DNA of 64,000 nucleotides from Trinickia mobilis. Lineage in GTDB: Bacteria > Pseudomonadota > Gammaproteobacteria > Burkholderiales > Burkholderiaceae. The stretch spans positions 62,001 through 126,000 of the forward strand of contig NZ_JAFLRF010000014.1 of NCBI RefSeq assembly GCF_017315705.1. Direction: 5' to 3'. A program made the translations under genes and the position numbers. The notes beneath the pieces are model-generated. The model saw only the letters and a list, made by a program, of their open reading frames with translations, made no database searches and had not been told where the DNA came from. Positions 1-9,508 of the stretch are shown here, piece after piece (the stretch's first letter is position 1; each line of letters starts with the position of its first letter).

Positions 1-1
1 G

Positions 2-484
2 TCGCACGACCGCCACTTGCTGCGCGCCACCACCGATCAGTTCATGCTGGTCGCGAAGCACCGCCTGCAGCCGTTCGACGGCGATCTCGACGACTACCGC
101 GACTGGCTGTTGCAGCACGCCGCCGAGCAGCGCGCGGCCGCCAAGGCTGCGACGAGCGCGGAGGCGTCGAACGGCAGCGGCAGCGCCGACTCCGCCGCAA
201 ATCGCAAGGAACAGCGCCGCCAGGAAGCCGAGACGCGCCAGAAGCTCTCGCAACTGAAAAAACCGCTGCAATCGCGAATCGCGAAGATCGAAAAGGAAAT
301 GGACGCGCTGAATGCGGAAAAAGCTACACTCGATGCCTTCGTCGCCGATACCGCGAGCTACGAGCCCGCGATGAAGGCCAAGCTGACCGATGCGATCAGA
401 CGTCAGGCGGATGTGACCGCGCGCCTCGAAACGCTCGAAGCGGAATGGCTCGACGCGCACGAGGAACTCGAACAAATCGGCTAG
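2..484 (+). CDS. ABC-F family ATPase, C-terminal part (5' end outside window)
   Basis: The reading frame is open from the window edge to a TAG stop. It begins with SHDRHLLR, the His-switch region after Walker B in ABC-F proteins, followed by FDGDLDDYRDWL, the usual segment before the C-terminal linker. The rest (about residues 60-155 of the visible part) is charged and predicted to form a coiled coil (KLSQLKKPLQSRIAKIEK), as in the Uup/YheS C-terminal domain. ABC-F proteins are soluble ATPases that act on ribosomes. Only about a quarter of the protein is visible, so YheS and Uup cannot be told apart here, although the short coiled-coil tail fits YheS. Confidence 0.85.
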   Translation, partial: SHDRHLLRATTDQFMLVAKHRLQPFDGDLDDYRDWLLQHAAEQRAAAKAATSAEASNGSGSADSAANRKEQRRQEAETRQKLSQLKKPLQSRIAKIEKEMDALNAEKATLDAFVADTASYEPAMKAKLTDAIRRQADVTARLETLEAEWLDAHEELEQIG

Positions 485-536
485 ACGGGCCTCGCTGGTC
501 AGGCCCAAGCCGGCACCGACCGACAAGAGGTGGCTC

Positions 537-1583
537 TTGACGCTTCATGCTCCGCTGCAAGGCTTGCGCGTCGTCGATCTGACGCGCCTGTTGCCCGGCC
601 CGGTCGCGACGCTGCGCCTCGCGGAACTGGGCGCCGACGTGCTCAAGATCGAAGAACCCGGCGCCGGCGACTATGCCCGGGCGATCATGCAAAGCACGGC
701 GGACAAGGCCGCCGGCCAGCCGAGCACGTTCTATAAGATCGTCAACCGCGGCAAGCGCGAGACGCGGCTCGACTTGAAATCGGAGACCGGGCTGACCGTG
801 CTGTGCGCGCTCGTGCGCGAAGCGGACGTGCTCGTCGAGAGCTTCCGGCCCGGCGTGATGAAGCGCCTGGGGCTCGGCTACGAAACGCTTTGCGCTCTCA
901 ATCCAAAGCTGGTCTATTGCGCGATCACCGGTTACGGCTACGAGAGCCCGTTCTCGCAGCGGCCGGGGCACGACCTCAACTATCTCGCCTATGCGGGCGT
1001 GCTCGATCAGATCAAGACGCGCGACGGCACGCCGGCCATCCCGAACATCCAGATCGCCGACTTGCTCGGCGGCGCACTATCCGCCGTGACGCAGATCCTG
1101 GCGGCGTTGTGGAAGGTGGCACGTGGGGGCGATGGCGCCTTTATCGACGTGTCGATGACGCACTCGGTACATGCGAACAACATCGTCGCGCGAACCGCCC
1201 TGGCCGAAGCGAGCAAAGATACCGGCGACCCTGCCACGCCGCAAGCGGGCGCTGGCCTGCTCAACGGCGGCGTGCCCTGCTACAACCTGTACCGCACCGC
1301 GGACGACCGCTGGCTCGCGGTCGGCGCGCTCGAGCTCAAATTCTGGGAGAGGCTTTGCCGGGCGCTCAATCGCAACGATTGGGCAAGCCGTCACTGGAGC
1401 CTGGGGCAAGCGATCGGCGGCCCCGATGCCGCCGCGCTCACCCAGGAACTGGCCGACATCATCGTGGAGCATCCGCTCGACGATTGGGTCGCGCTGCTCG
1501 AACCGCTTGATTGCTGCGTTTCGCCGGTGCTGAGCGCCGCCGAAGCGGCGACTCACGCGCTCTTCCATGTGGACCGCGAATAA
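537..1583 (+). CDS. CaiB/BaiF CoA-transferase family III protein, alpha-methylacyl-CoA racemase-like
   Basis: A 348-residue family III CoA-transferase fold. The N-terminus LRVVDLTRLLPGPVATLRLAELGADVLKIE is diagnostic of the family (quoted here only as a landmark: residues 10-39). GHDLNY at about 144-149 carries the His-Asp pair used by alpha-methylacyl-CoA racemases, Asp175 lies in IADLLGG, and a Glu lies in VGALELKFW. This favours a racemase/epimerase of 2-methyl-branched acyl-CoAs over a true CoA transferase; the substrate is unknown. The start is TTG, chosen because AGAGG lies 6 nt upstream and no in-frame ATG is near. It follows the ABC-F gene after 52 nt on the same strand and may be co-transcribed. 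Confidence 0.85.
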   Translation: MTLHAPLQGLRVVDLTRLLPGPVATLRLAELGADVLKIEEPGAGDYARAIMQSTADKAAGQPSTFYKIVNRGKRETRLDLKSETGLTVLCALVREADVLVESFRPGVMKRLGLGYETLCALNPKLVYCAITGYGYESPFSQRPGHDLNYLAYAGVLDQIKTRDGTPAIPNIQIADLLGGALSAVTQILAALWKVARGGDGAFIDVSMTHSVHANNIVARTALAEASKDTGDPATPQAGAGLLNGGVPCYNLYRTADDRWLAVGALELKFWERLCRALNRNDWASRHWSLGQAIGGPDAAALTQELADIIVEHPLDDWVALLEPLDCCVSPVLSAAEAATHALFHVDRE

Positions 1584-1611
1584 GGCCGTGTAGACCGCCG
1601 GCGTCCCCGTA

Positions 1612-1878
1612 TCAACGCCGTGGCAGCGTTTGCCGCGGCGCGCGCTCGTCGTCAAACATCACGTGCTTGCGTCCTTCCACGTGACGTTTGATCGTCGCGA
1701 TCACCTCTGCCGCCGTTACATCTTCGGCGACCACGCGCCGCGAAATTCGCCCTTCCGGGTCGATCCACTCGACGATCCGGCATCCGCCGCCCCAAGGCCG
1801 CGGAATGGGGTCCGATACCCGGCAGCCGCGCAGGTGGTCGAACGTGCGGGCAGCCGCCGTTTCTTGAGATTGTTTCAA
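1612..1878 (-). CDS. Small conserved protein, DUF2866-like
   Basis: An 88-residue basic soluble protein. It has a central RGCRVSDPIPRPWGGGCRIVE stretch (residues 17-37) and a C-terminal EVIATIKRHVEGRKH helix. From memory this matches the Burkholderia-restricted DUF2866 family, whose function is unknown. No signal peptide, membrane segment or catalytic motif is visible. It stands alone, convergent with the preceding racemase-like gene and downstream of radA on the same strand. A typical codon pattern and a plausible protein support it as real; the function is open. Confidence 0.65.
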   Translation of the reverse strand: MKQSQETAAARTFDHLRGCRVSDPIPRPWGGGCRIVEWIDPEGRISRRVVAEDVTAAEVIATIKRHVEGRKHVMFDDERAPRQTLPRR

Positions 1879-2021
1879 GGCGCCATCCTTTTACCGTGCA
1901 AAACGGATTGCACGTGCGCAAAGAATAGGCAAACGCCGTGCTGCTTGGGTTACAGCAAATTTAGCGTTGGTTACCCGGAATTACACTTGTATGGATGGTG
2001 GCTTGCGGCGGCGATGCGCGT

Positions 2022-3398
2022 CTATTCGAGTTCCTTGACGCGGTCGATCGCCTGCTCGATCCGTTCCACCGCGAGCACCTGCAAGCCGTCGATCGGCTGC
2101 TTCGGCGCGTTCGCCTTCGGAATCAGCGCCGCGGTGAAACCGAGCTTCGCCGCCTCCTTGAGGCGCTCCTGTCCGCGCGGCGATGGCCGGATCTCGCCGG
2201 CCAAACCAACCTCGCCGAACACGAACAGCCCCTTCGGCAGCGGCTTGTTGCGCATCGACGAATGGATCGCGAGCAGCACGGCAAGATCGGCAGCAGGCTC
2301 AGCAATCTTCACGCCGCCGACGGCGTTCAGAAACACGTCTTGATCGAAGCACGCGATGCCCGCGTGGCGATGCAGCACGGCAAGCAGCATCGCGAGCCGG
2401 TTCTGCTCGAGCCCGACCGCAAGCCGGCGCGGATTCGGCACGTGCGCCGTATCGACGAGCGCCTGGATTTCGACGAGCAGCGGCCGCGAGCCTTCCTGCG
2501 TGACCAGCACGCACGAACCGGGCACGATTTGCTCGTGCTGCGAAAGGAACAGCGCCGACGGGTTTGCGACGCCGCGCAAGCCGCGCTCGGTCATCGCGAA
2601 CACGCCAAGTTCGTTGACGGCGCCGAAGCGGTTCTTGAACGCGCGCACGAGCCTGAATGACGAGTGCGTGTCGCCCTCGAAGTACAAGACGGTGTCGACG
2701 ATGTGCTCGAGCACGCGCGGGCCGGCCAAATTGCCCTCTTTCGTGACGTGCCCGACCATGATGATCGCGGTACCCGACTGCTTAGCGATGCGCGTCAACT
2801 GCGCGGCGCACTCGCGAACCTGCGCGACCGAACCCGGCGCCGACGTCAACGCTTCGGAGTAGATTGTCTGGATCGAGTCGATCACGGCGACGTCCGGGCG
2901 CTCGGCTTCGATCGCCGCCTGGATCTTCTCGAGCTGGATTTCCGCGAGCAACTGGAGATCGGCCGCTTTCGCGCCAGGCTCGAGCAACGCGAGACGCTGT
3001 GCGCGCAAGCCGATCTGCGCGGCCGACTCTTCGCCGCTGACATAGAGCGCGCGCCGCTCGTTCGCGATGCCCGCGAGCGACTGCAGCAGCAGCGTCGATT
3101 TACCGATCCCGGGGTCACCGCCGATCAGCACGACGCCGCCGGTGACCAGCCCCCCGCCCAGCACGCGGTCGAACTCGCCGATGCCGGTCGAGAAGCGCGG
3201 CACGTCAGCCGCTTCGATATCGGCAAGCCGCTGCACCGGCGCGCTCTTCGCGAGCGACTGGAAGCGGTGTGCATGCGGGGATTCGGCGACGGTCTCGACG
3301 AGCGTGTTCCACGCGTTGCACGCGGGGCACTGCCCTTGCCACTTCGGAGCCTGCCCACCACATTCGGTGCAGATGTACAACGTCTTTTGCTTCGCCAC
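2022..3398 (-). CDS. radA: DNA repair protein RadA
   Basis: A 458-residue RecA-superfamily helicase that promotes branch migration during recombination and processing of stalled forks. The domain order is complete: an N-terminal C4 zinc finger (Cys10, 13, 24, 27), Walker A GDPGIGKST at 94-102, the RadA-specific KNRFG motif at 255-259, and a C-terminal Lon-like domain from about 280. Length is normal for the family. It lies 49 nt downstream of alr on the same strand, so the two may share a transcript. Confidence 0.97.
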   Translation of the reverse strand: MAKQKTLYICTECGGQAPKWQGQCPACNAWNTLVETVAESPHAHRFQSLAKSAPVQRLADIEAADVPRFSTGIGEFDRVLGGGLVTGGVVLIGGDPGIGKSTLLLQSLAGIANERRALYVSGEESAAQIGLRAQRLALLEPGAKAADLQLLAEIQLEKIQAAIEAERPDVAVIDSIQTIYSEALTSAPGSVAQVRECAAQLTRIAKQSGTAIIMVGHVTKEGNLAGPRVLEHIVDTVLYFEGDTHSSFRLVRAFKNRFGAVNELGVFAMTERGLRGVANPSALFLSQHEQIVPGSCVLVTQEGSRPLLVEIQALVDTAHVPNPRRLAVGLEQNRLAMLLAVLHRHAGIACFDQDVFLNAVGGVKIAEPAADLAVLLAIHSSMRNKPLPKGLFVFGEVGLAGEIRPSPRGQERLKEAAKLGFTAALIPKANAPKQPIDGLQVLAVERIEQAIDRVKELE

Positions 3399-3447
3399 GC
3401 GCCGCCTTTGCTTTCTTCTTAGTCGTTCCGGAAAACGGGCGCGCCGC

Positions 3448-4518
3448 TCATTCGGCGCGCATCGGCACGCGCGGCGCCACCGCGCACATCAGCTCATAGC
3501 CGATCGTGCCGCAGGCGCGCGCCACGTCGTCGATCGGCAGATTGGCGCCCCACAGCTCGACGCGCGAGCCGACGTTGGCGGTCGGGCACGGCGTGAGGTC
3601 GACGGTGATCATGTCCATCGACACCCGGCCGGCCACCCGCGTACGCACGCCGTCGACGATGATCGGCGTGCCTTCCGGCGCGATGCGCGGATAGCCGTCC
3701 GCATAACCGCATGCGACGACGCCGATGCGCATCGGCGCCGGCGCGGTGAAAGTCGAGCCGTAGCCGACGGTTTCGCCCTTGGCGATCGTCTGCACGGCGA
3801 TCAGCTCCGAGGTGAGCGTCATGGCCGGCTGCAATCCGGTGCCGTCGATAGCGGACGTGACGCCCGACGGCGACGCGCCATACAGGATGATGCCCGGCCG
3901 CACCCAGTCGTAGTGCGACGACGGATGCCAAAGCGTCGCCGCCGAATTCGCGAGACTGCGTGCCCCCGCGATCCCCTCCGCGCCGCGTTCGAACATTTCG
4001 AGCTGATACGCGATGCCGCGCTCGCTGTCGGCGTCGGAGAAGTGGGTCATCAGCGTAATCTGACCGACACCCGGACAGGCGCGCGCCCGTTCCCAGGCCG
4101 CGCGGAACTTCTCGGGCGCATAGCCGAGCCGGTTCATGCCGCTGTTCATCTTCAACTGGATATTGACCGGCTTCGACAGTCGCGCCATCTCCAGCATCCG
4201 CAACTGCTCGTCGCTGTGCAGCGCCGTCGTGAGGCTATAGCGGTCGATCACGTCGATGTCGGTCGGCCGGAAAAAGCCTTCCAGCAGCAGAATCGGCCCC
4301 GCCCAGCCCAGTTCGCGCAGCTTCGCGGCCTCTTCGAGATCGAGCAGGCCAAAGCCGTCCGTGGCGCGCAGCCCCGGGAACGCGCGCGCGAGCCCGTGCC
4401 CGTAGGCATTGGCCTTGACCACGGCCCAAATCTTCGAATTGGGTGCGTAACGGCGGGCAACGGCGAGATTGTTGGCGAGAGCGGCGGTATGGATGGTGGC
4501 TAGAAGGGGGCGCGGCAT
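3448..4518 (-). CDS. alr: Alanine racemase
   Basis: A 356-residue PLP-dependent fold-type III enzyme that interconverts L- and D-alanine for peptidoglycan. Lys35 in [11 protein letters not shown] is the Schiff-base lysine. Tyr253 in VGYGSTF is the second catalytic base. HSDEQ and MNSGMNRLG are family signatures. The start ATG is followed by PRPLLATIH, the normal N-terminus. It is divergent from lplT, with a 217-nt shared upstream region, and precedes radA. Confidence 0.97.
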   Translation of the reverse strand: MPRPLLATIHTAALANNLAVARRYAPNSKIWAVVKANAYGHGLARAFPGLRATDGFGLLDLEEAAKLRELGWAGPILLLEGFFRPTDIDVIDRYSLTTALHSDEQLRMLEMARLSKPVNIQLKMNSGMNRLGYAPEKFRAAWERARACPGVGQITLMTHFSDADSERGIAYQLEMFERGAEGIAGARSLANSAATLWHPSSHYDWVRPGIILYGASPSGVTSAIDGTGLQPAMTLTSELIAVQTIAKGETVGYGSTFTAPAPMRIGVVACGYADGYPRIAPEGTPIIVDGVRTRVAGRVSMDMITVDLTPCPTANVGSRVELWGANLPIDDVARACGTIGYELMCAVAPRVPMRAE

Positions 4519-4735
4519 GAGTTTTTTCGTGAAGACACTTGCAAATCAGGACCTTACAGTGCGTTTTCAATGCCCGTAAAGGCCCGCTGGGGAGCACCAC
4601 CGAGGATGCGCTAGTCCGAAAACATCTATTTTCGTGATATAAAGCCGTGCGCACAACCCATTTCGAACGGAATAAGTCCGAACGCGTAACCCGCGGGCGG
4701 GGCGGACGACCGCAGCGAGGACAGCACCGCATCAG

Positions 4736-6043
4736 ATGAAAAAAGGTTTTTACACCATCATGGCCGCGCAGTTTTTTTCGTCGCTGGCCGACAATGCCCT
4801 TCTGATCGCTGCAATCGCACTGCTGAAAGATCTTCACGCTCCGAACTGGATGACGCCGCTGCTCAAGCTGTTTTTTGTGCTGTCGTACGTCGTGCTCGCC
4901 GCCTTCGTCGGCGCCTTCGCAGATTCCCGCCCGAAAGGCCGCGTGATGTTCGTAACCAACACGATCAAAGTGGTCGGCTGCGTGGTCATGCTGGTCGGGG
5001 CGCACCCGCTTATCGCCTACGGCATCGTCGGATTCGGCGCCGCGGCTTATTCGCCCGCCAAGTATGGCATCCTCACCGAACTCCTGCCGCCCGACCGCCT
5101 CGTCGCCGCCAACGGCTGGATCGAAGGCACGACCGTCGGCTCGATCATTCTCGGCACCGTGCTCGGCGGCGCGCTGATCAGCCCGCATATCGCCGCCCAT
5201 ATCCTCAAGCACAACATCCCGTTCATCGAGACGCCCGCCGAAGCGGCGATGCTCTTCATCATGGGCATCTACGTGGTCGCGGCGCTCTTCAACCTGCGCA
5301 TTCCCGACACCGGCGCGCGCTATCCGAGGCAGCAGCACGGGCCGATCAAGCTCATCACCGAATTTGCCGATTGCTTTCAGATCCTCTGGCACGACAAGCT
5401 CGGGCAAATTTCGCTCGCCGTCACGACGCTTTTCTGGGGCGCGGGCGCGACGCTGCAATTCATCGTGCTGAAATGGGCCGAAGTGTCGCTCGGCATGTCG
5501 CTTTCCGAAGGGGCGATCCTGCAGGCCGTGGTCGCGGTCGGCGTCGCGGCGGGCGCGATGATCGCCGCGGCCAAGGTGCCGCTCAAGCGCTCGCTTTCCG
5601 TGCTGCCGGTCGGCATCGCGATGGGCATCGCCGTCATGCTGATGGCGTTCTACACGCGCGACCTGTTCCCGGCGCACTGGGGCCTCTACTTCGGCCACAT
5701 GCATGTCTCCGGCTACCTGCTCATCGCGTACGTGTTCCTGATTTTTGTCGGCGGCTTGTCGGGCTTCTTCGTCGTGCCGATGAACGCGCTGCTGCAGCAC
5801 CGCGGGCACGTGCTGCTGTCGGCGGGACATTCGATCGCGGTGCAGAATTTCAACGAGAACCTGTCAGTGCTCGTGATGCTGTGCCTGTACGCGGTCCTCG
5901 TCTGGCTCGACGTGCCGGTCACCGCGGTGATCGTGCTGTTCGGCACCTTCGTCTGCGTCATGATGTGGCTCGTAATGCGCCGTCATCAGGCGAATCAGCG
6001 CTCTTTCGACTCCGTCGCGCTGATCGGCGAAGTCAAGCACTGA
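4736..6043 (+). CDS. lplT: Lysophospholipid transporter LplT (copy 1)
   Basis: A 435-residue polytopic major-facilitator protein starting MKKGFYTIMAAQFFSSLADN, the typical LplT N-terminus, with about 12 hydrophobic segments. FGAAAYSPAKYGILTELLP (about 100-118) is a strong family signature. In E. coli, LplT flips lysophosphatidylethanolamine across the inner membrane for re-acylation by Aas; no aas gene is visible here. A paralogue with the same signatures lies at 47098-48396. It is divergent from alr. Confidence 0.9.
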   Translation: MKKGFYTIMAAQFFSSLADNALLIAAIALLKDLHAPNWMTPLLKLFFVLSYVVLAAFVGAFADSRPKGRVMFVTNTIKVVGCVVMLVGAHPLIAYGIVGFGAAAYSPAKYGILTELLPPDRLVAANGWIEGTTVGSIILGTVLGGALISPHIAAHILKHNIPFIETPAEAAMLFIMGIYVVAALFNLRIPDTGARYPRQQHGPIKLITEFADCFQILWHDKLGQISLAVTTLFWGAGATLQFIVLKWAEVSLGMSLSEGAILQAVVAVGVAAGAMIAAAKVPLKRSLSVLPVGIAMGIAVMLMAFYTRDLFPAHWGLYFGHMHVSGYLLIAYVFLIFVGGLSGFFVVPMNALLQHRGHVLLSAGHSIAVQNFNENLSVLVMLCLYAVLVWLDVPVTAVIVLFGTFVCVMMWLVMRRHQANQRSFDSVALIGEVKH

Positions 6044-6164
6044 GCGCGGGGCGCCGCCCATCGCCGCCTTGCCGGGAGCACTGGCGGCACACCCTCCCCG
6101 GCCGCTGCTAACATCCTTTCGTGCAAGCGCATCGGCCGTTCGCGCCATCCTGATCTTCCTTGCC

Positions 6165-6971
6165 ATGACATCGACGATTCCCAACGTGCTGACGATCGCC
6201 GGCTCCGATTCCGGCGGCGGCGCCGGTATTCAGGCCGACCTGAAAACGTTCTCGGCGCTCGGCGCGTATGGCGCGAGTGTCATCACGGCGCTCACGGCGC
6301 AAAACACGCGCGGCGTAACCGCGATCCATGCGCCGGACGCCGCATTCGTCGCGGCTCAGCTCGACGCGGTCTTCGGCGACATCCACATCGACGCCGTGAA
6401 AATCGGCATGCTCGCGAACGCGCCTATCGTGCGCGCAGTGGCGGCGGCGCTTAGGCAGTATCGGCCGCCCCACGTCGTGCTCGACACGGTGATGATCTCG
6501 AAGAGCAACCACGCGCTGCTCGCACCGGACGCGGTCGCCGCACTGCGTGACGAACTGCTGCCGCTCGCGAGCGTATTGACGCCGAATCTGCCCGAGGCGG
6601 CGGCACTGCTCGGCGTCGAGCTGGCCGCCGACGAGCCGGCAATGCTTCGTCAAGGCGAAGCATTGCTTCGGCTCGGCGCACAGGCCGTGTTGATGAAAGG
6701 CGGACACTTGGCGTCGGCCGACAGCCCCGACTGGCTCGTTCAGGCAAGCGGCGCGCTGCGCTTGGGCGGACCGCGCGTCCCGGTCAAGAACACGCACGGC
6801 ACGGGATGCACGCTGTCGTCCGCCATTGCTGCACTGATTCCTCAGCGGGCCGATCTCGCGAGCGCGGTAACGGATGCGAAGGTCTACTTGACCGGTGCGC
6901 TCGAGCAAAGCACGCGGCTTAATGTCGGCAGCGGCGTCGGGCCGGTTCATCATTTCTATCGCTGGTGGTAG
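6165..6971 (+). CDS. thiD: Hydroxymethylpyrimidine / phosphomethylpyrimidine kinase ThiD
   Basis: A 268-residue ribokinase-fold kinase that phosphorylates HMP and HMP-P in thiamine synthesis. GSDSGGGAGIQADLKTF (13-29) forms the substrate site and HGTGCT at 211-216 is the anion hole with the catalytic Cys215. The ATG at 6165 is chosen because the family motif begins 12 residues later, as usual; the open frame extends upstream without similarity. No TPP riboswitch is apparent in the short upstream gap. Confidence 0.93.
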   Translation: MTSTIPNVLTIAGSDSGGGAGIQADLKTFSALGAYGASVITALTAQNTRGVTAIHAPDAAFVAAQLDAVFGDIHIDAVKIGMLANAPIVRAVAAALRQYRPPHVVLDTVMISKSNHALLAPDAVAALRDELLPLASVLTPNLPEAAALLGVELAADEPAMLRQGEALLRLGAQAVLMKGGHLASADSPDWLVQASGALRLGGPRVPVKNTHGTGCTLSSAIAALIPQRADLASAVTDAKVYLTGALEQSTRLNVGSGVGPVHHFYRWW

Positions 6972-7045
6972 GCGGGCCTGGCGGCTTAGTCCGATTATCG
7001 AGGTGAGCCGCAACGCGCTCTTCGCCAGACTCCCGGCCGCCGCGC

Positions 7046-8038
7046 TCACTGCTGAGCAAACGTCAGCGCACGCTCCGGCCAATCGTTCGGCACGACGAAA
7101 CCGCGCGAACGTTCAAACCAGTACTCGCCGCCATCGCGCGCGAAAGCGGCTACCATCGCCGGACCGCTTTGCTGCGCCAACTGCTCGGCGAGCGCGTCCG
7201 AGCCTAGCAGGCGCGCCGCCACGCCAGCGCCGTCATCGACCGGCGCGCGGTGCCGCGGCGCAAGCCACGCCAAACGCGGCAGCACCGCCCACGCGTCGGC
7301 GTGGCCGGAGGCGAAGCGCGGCAGATCGCTGCGCGCGAGCCACCAGCCGCGCGCGTGCGCCGGATGAACCTCGGCAGGCACCTGCACCGCCGCATCGGGC
7401 GCATTGCTCCACCGGTAAAACAGCCAGCCCTTGACGAACATCTGCGCGTCCCATGGGCCGCCGTGCCCGAGCGACGCAAATTCCTCGCGCGCGCTCAACG
7501 GCAATTGGTGGTCGAGCAAATGAGTGAACTTGAGATCGAACCGATCCTGAAGGTTCGGGCCGACATAATCCGCCATCGACGCCCGCGCGCCGCCCGCGTG
7601 CAGATAGCATTTGACGGCCAGCTCCCAATGCAGGCGCTTGCCGCTCGCGGTCTCGACCAGAAAATCGCATTCGCCGAGCGTGCGCCCCGCGCGGCGCAGC
7701 GCGACGTTGGCCGCGACCAGCCGGGCAGCCGGCCCATGGCGCAGAAAGTAGCCAAGCAGACACTCGGCGTAGCGGCCGAGCCGCGTCACATGAGCGTCGA
7801 CGAGACTCTGATGCAGATCGTGAGCGTCCTGATCGAGCGCGAGCAGCCACGCAACCGTAGCCGATGCCTCGCCTGCCGATTCGAACGGACTCGCCAGCAT
7901 CCCCGCAGGAGGTTGCGCGCGCAACAAATCGGGACTGAAGATGAGCCATGCGAGGTCCCGCACGGCGGAATCGACAAGCGAGTCGAGCAGCGCGTCGAGC
8001 GCGGCAGCAGCATTGGCGGCCGGCTCGAGCGTTTTCAC
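7046..8038 (-). CDS. DUF1853 family protein
   Basis: A 330-residue soluble protein of the DUF1853 family, function unknown. Landmarks are AVRDLAWLIFSPDLL near the N-terminus, RLGRYAECLLGYFLRH, and LHWELAVKCYLH. The E-x-K pattern in that last segment recalls PD-(D/E)xK nucleases, but this is only a resemblance. The start is GTG at 8038, which overlaps the stop of the glycosylase gene (GTGA), so translation is probably coupled. It is the last gene of the tsaB-rimI-UDG unit and is convergent with thiD. Confidence 0.8.
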   Translation of the reverse strand: MKTLEPAANAAAALDALLDSLVDSAVRDLAWLIFSPDLLRAQPPAGMLASPFESAGEASATVAWLLALDQDAHDLHQSLVDAHVTRLGRYAECLLGYFLRHGPAARLVAANVALRRAGRTLGECDFLVETASGKRLHWELAVKCYLHAGGARASMADYVGPNLQDRFDLKFTHLLDHQLPLSAREEFASLGHGGPWDAQMFVKGWLFYRWSNAPDAAVQVPAEVHPAHARGWWLARSDLPRFASGHADAWAVLPRLAWLAPRHRAPVDDGAGVAARLLGSDALAEQLAQQSGPAMVAAFARDGGEYWFERSRGFVVPNDWPERALTFAQQ

Positions 8039-9027
8039 GGTTGGCTCGCCTGCGAAGTGGCCGCCTGCACGGCGTGCCGATAGGTATCGCGCGCAAGACA
8101 CAGGTCCGCCCACGCTTTCGACTTGTCGGACAAACTGCGCAGCAGGTACGCGGGGTGATACGTGACGATGACCGGCACGCCCTCGTACTGGTGCACGCGG
8201 CCGCGCAGGGACGAGATGCTGGCGTCCGTCTTCAAGAGGCTTTGCGCCGCGAACCGGCCAAGCGCGATGATCAGCTTCGGCTTGACGAGCGCGACCTGGC
8301 GCTGCAAATACGGCTCGCAGCGCGCGACCTCGTCGGGCTCGGGATTGCGATTGCCGGGCGGGCGGCATTTGATGACGTTTGCGATATAGACATTCGTACC
8401 GCGCGCAAGCGTGAGCGATTGCAGCATGTTGTCGAGCAGCTTGCCCGCCTGCCCGACGAACGGCTCGCCCTGCTTGTCTTCGTTCTCGCCCGGCGCTTCG
8501 CCGATCAGCATCCAGTCGGCGTTGCGGTCGCCGACGCCGAACACCGTGTTCGTGCGCTTTTCGCACAAGCCGCAACGCTCGCAGCTTGCGACCCGTGCGG
8601 CGAGCGCGTCCCAATCCAGGCTGTGCACGAGCGGAAGCCCGCCGGCCTCGGCCCGCCCGTTCGGCTCGAACGCGGGAACCGGCTGTGCGTCGAGCCAAGG
8701 GAAGTCGTCTTCGGTGAGCGGCGGCGGCTCGTCGCCCCCAAATGGATCGGCTGGCGGCACGGCTACGCTCGGCGCCTTGACCGCAGGCTGGATCTCGGCC
8801 TCGAGAACTGTGGCGGGAATTGCTGGCGTTTTATCGGCGCCCTCCACCTCGGCGACCTTGACATCGGCGTCCTTGAAATCGACGTCCTTCGACCCGGTGT
8901 CTGCCGCAACCCGATCCGCCACGACCACACTGGATGCAGCCTCGTCCGCCGCCGTTGCGCCGACAGCGCGCCGTACCCACATCGGCGCGAGCCCAAGTTC
9001 GTCGAGCGCGGATTCATGAAGCGCCAT
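8035..9027 (-). CDS. Uracil-DNA glycosylase, family 4 type (Fe-S)
   Basis: A 330-residue protein. The catalytic part is residues 140-325: GEAPGENED at 176-184, HPAYLLR at 291-297, and clustered cysteines (149, 152, 155, 221, 237) that fit a 4Fe-4S cluster. Family 4 enzymes remove uracil from DNA. Residues 25-135 are a low-complexity Ala/Asp/Pro linker that is not part of the usual domain. ATG 9027 is chosen because AAGGAGG lies just upstream, inside the end of rimI; the two genes overlap by 14 nt. Its own stop overlaps the DUF1853 start. Confidence 0.9.
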   Translation of the reverse strand: MALHESALDELGLAPMWVRRAVGATAADEAASSVVVADRVAADTGSKDVDFKDADVKVAEVEGADKTPAIPATVLEAEIQPAVKAPSVAVPPADPFGGDEPPPLTEDDFPWLDAQPVPAFEPNGRAEAGGLPLVHSLDWDALAARVASCERCGLCEKRTNTVFGVGDRNADWMLIGEAPGENEDKQGEPFVGQAGKLLDNMLQSLTLARGTNVYIANVIKCRPPGNRNPEPDEVARCEPYLQRQVALVKPKLIIALGRFAAQSLLKTDASISSLRGRVHQYEGVPVIVTYHPAYLLRSLSDKSKAWADLCLARDTYRHAVQAATSQASQP

Positions 9028-9508
9028 ATGCGCCCTCCTTGGCAAACAAGAAACGCATCACGATCGCGTCCTCCCGGCTGCGATGCCGCGCCGGATAATA
9101 ATTTTTGCGCCGGCCGATCGAAACGAAGCCAAAGCGCTCGTACAGGTGAATCGCCCGCAGATTCGAAGGCCGCACTTCCAGCAACAAGCCCGACAGCTTC
9201 TCGTGCTGCGTGATGCGCACGGCTTCGCGCAAGAGGGCCAGCCCCGCGCCCGCCCCCTGCGCCTGCGGCGCGACGCACAGATTCAGCAAATGCATCTCGT
9301 CGACGACGGGCATCAGCACGCAATAGCCGATCAGCGCGCCCGTGACGTGCCGCATGCACAGTCCGAAATAGCCGTTGCGCAGCGAGTCTTCGAAATTGCC
9401 GCGCGTCCAAGGAAACTCGTAGGCGTTGCGCTCGACGAACACGACTTCGTCGAGATCGGCGTCGGTCATCGGCGACAAATAGCGATCCGCCATCAACACG
9501 CCGCTCAT
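9014..9508 (-). CDS. rimI: Ribosomal protein alanine N-acetyltransferase RimI
   Basis: A 164-residue GNAT that acetylates the N-terminal alanine of ribosomal protein S18. The acetyl-CoA loop is at about 82-93 ([12 protein letters not shown]), preceded by LLNLCVA, and Y/RFGF near residue 125 is the RimI C-terminal signature. The start ATG overlaps the tsaB stop as ATGA (9505-9508), indicating translational coupling. The tsaB-rimI pairing is common in proteobacteria. Confidence 0.92.
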   Translation of the reverse strand: MSGVLMADRYLSPMTDADLDEVVFVERNAYEFPWTRGNFEDSLRNGYFGLCMRHVTGALIGYCVLMPVVDEMHLLNLCVAPQAQGAGAGLALLREAVRITQHEKLSGLLLEVRPSNLRAIHLYERFGFVSIGRRKNYYPARHRSREDAIVMRFLFAKEGAYGAS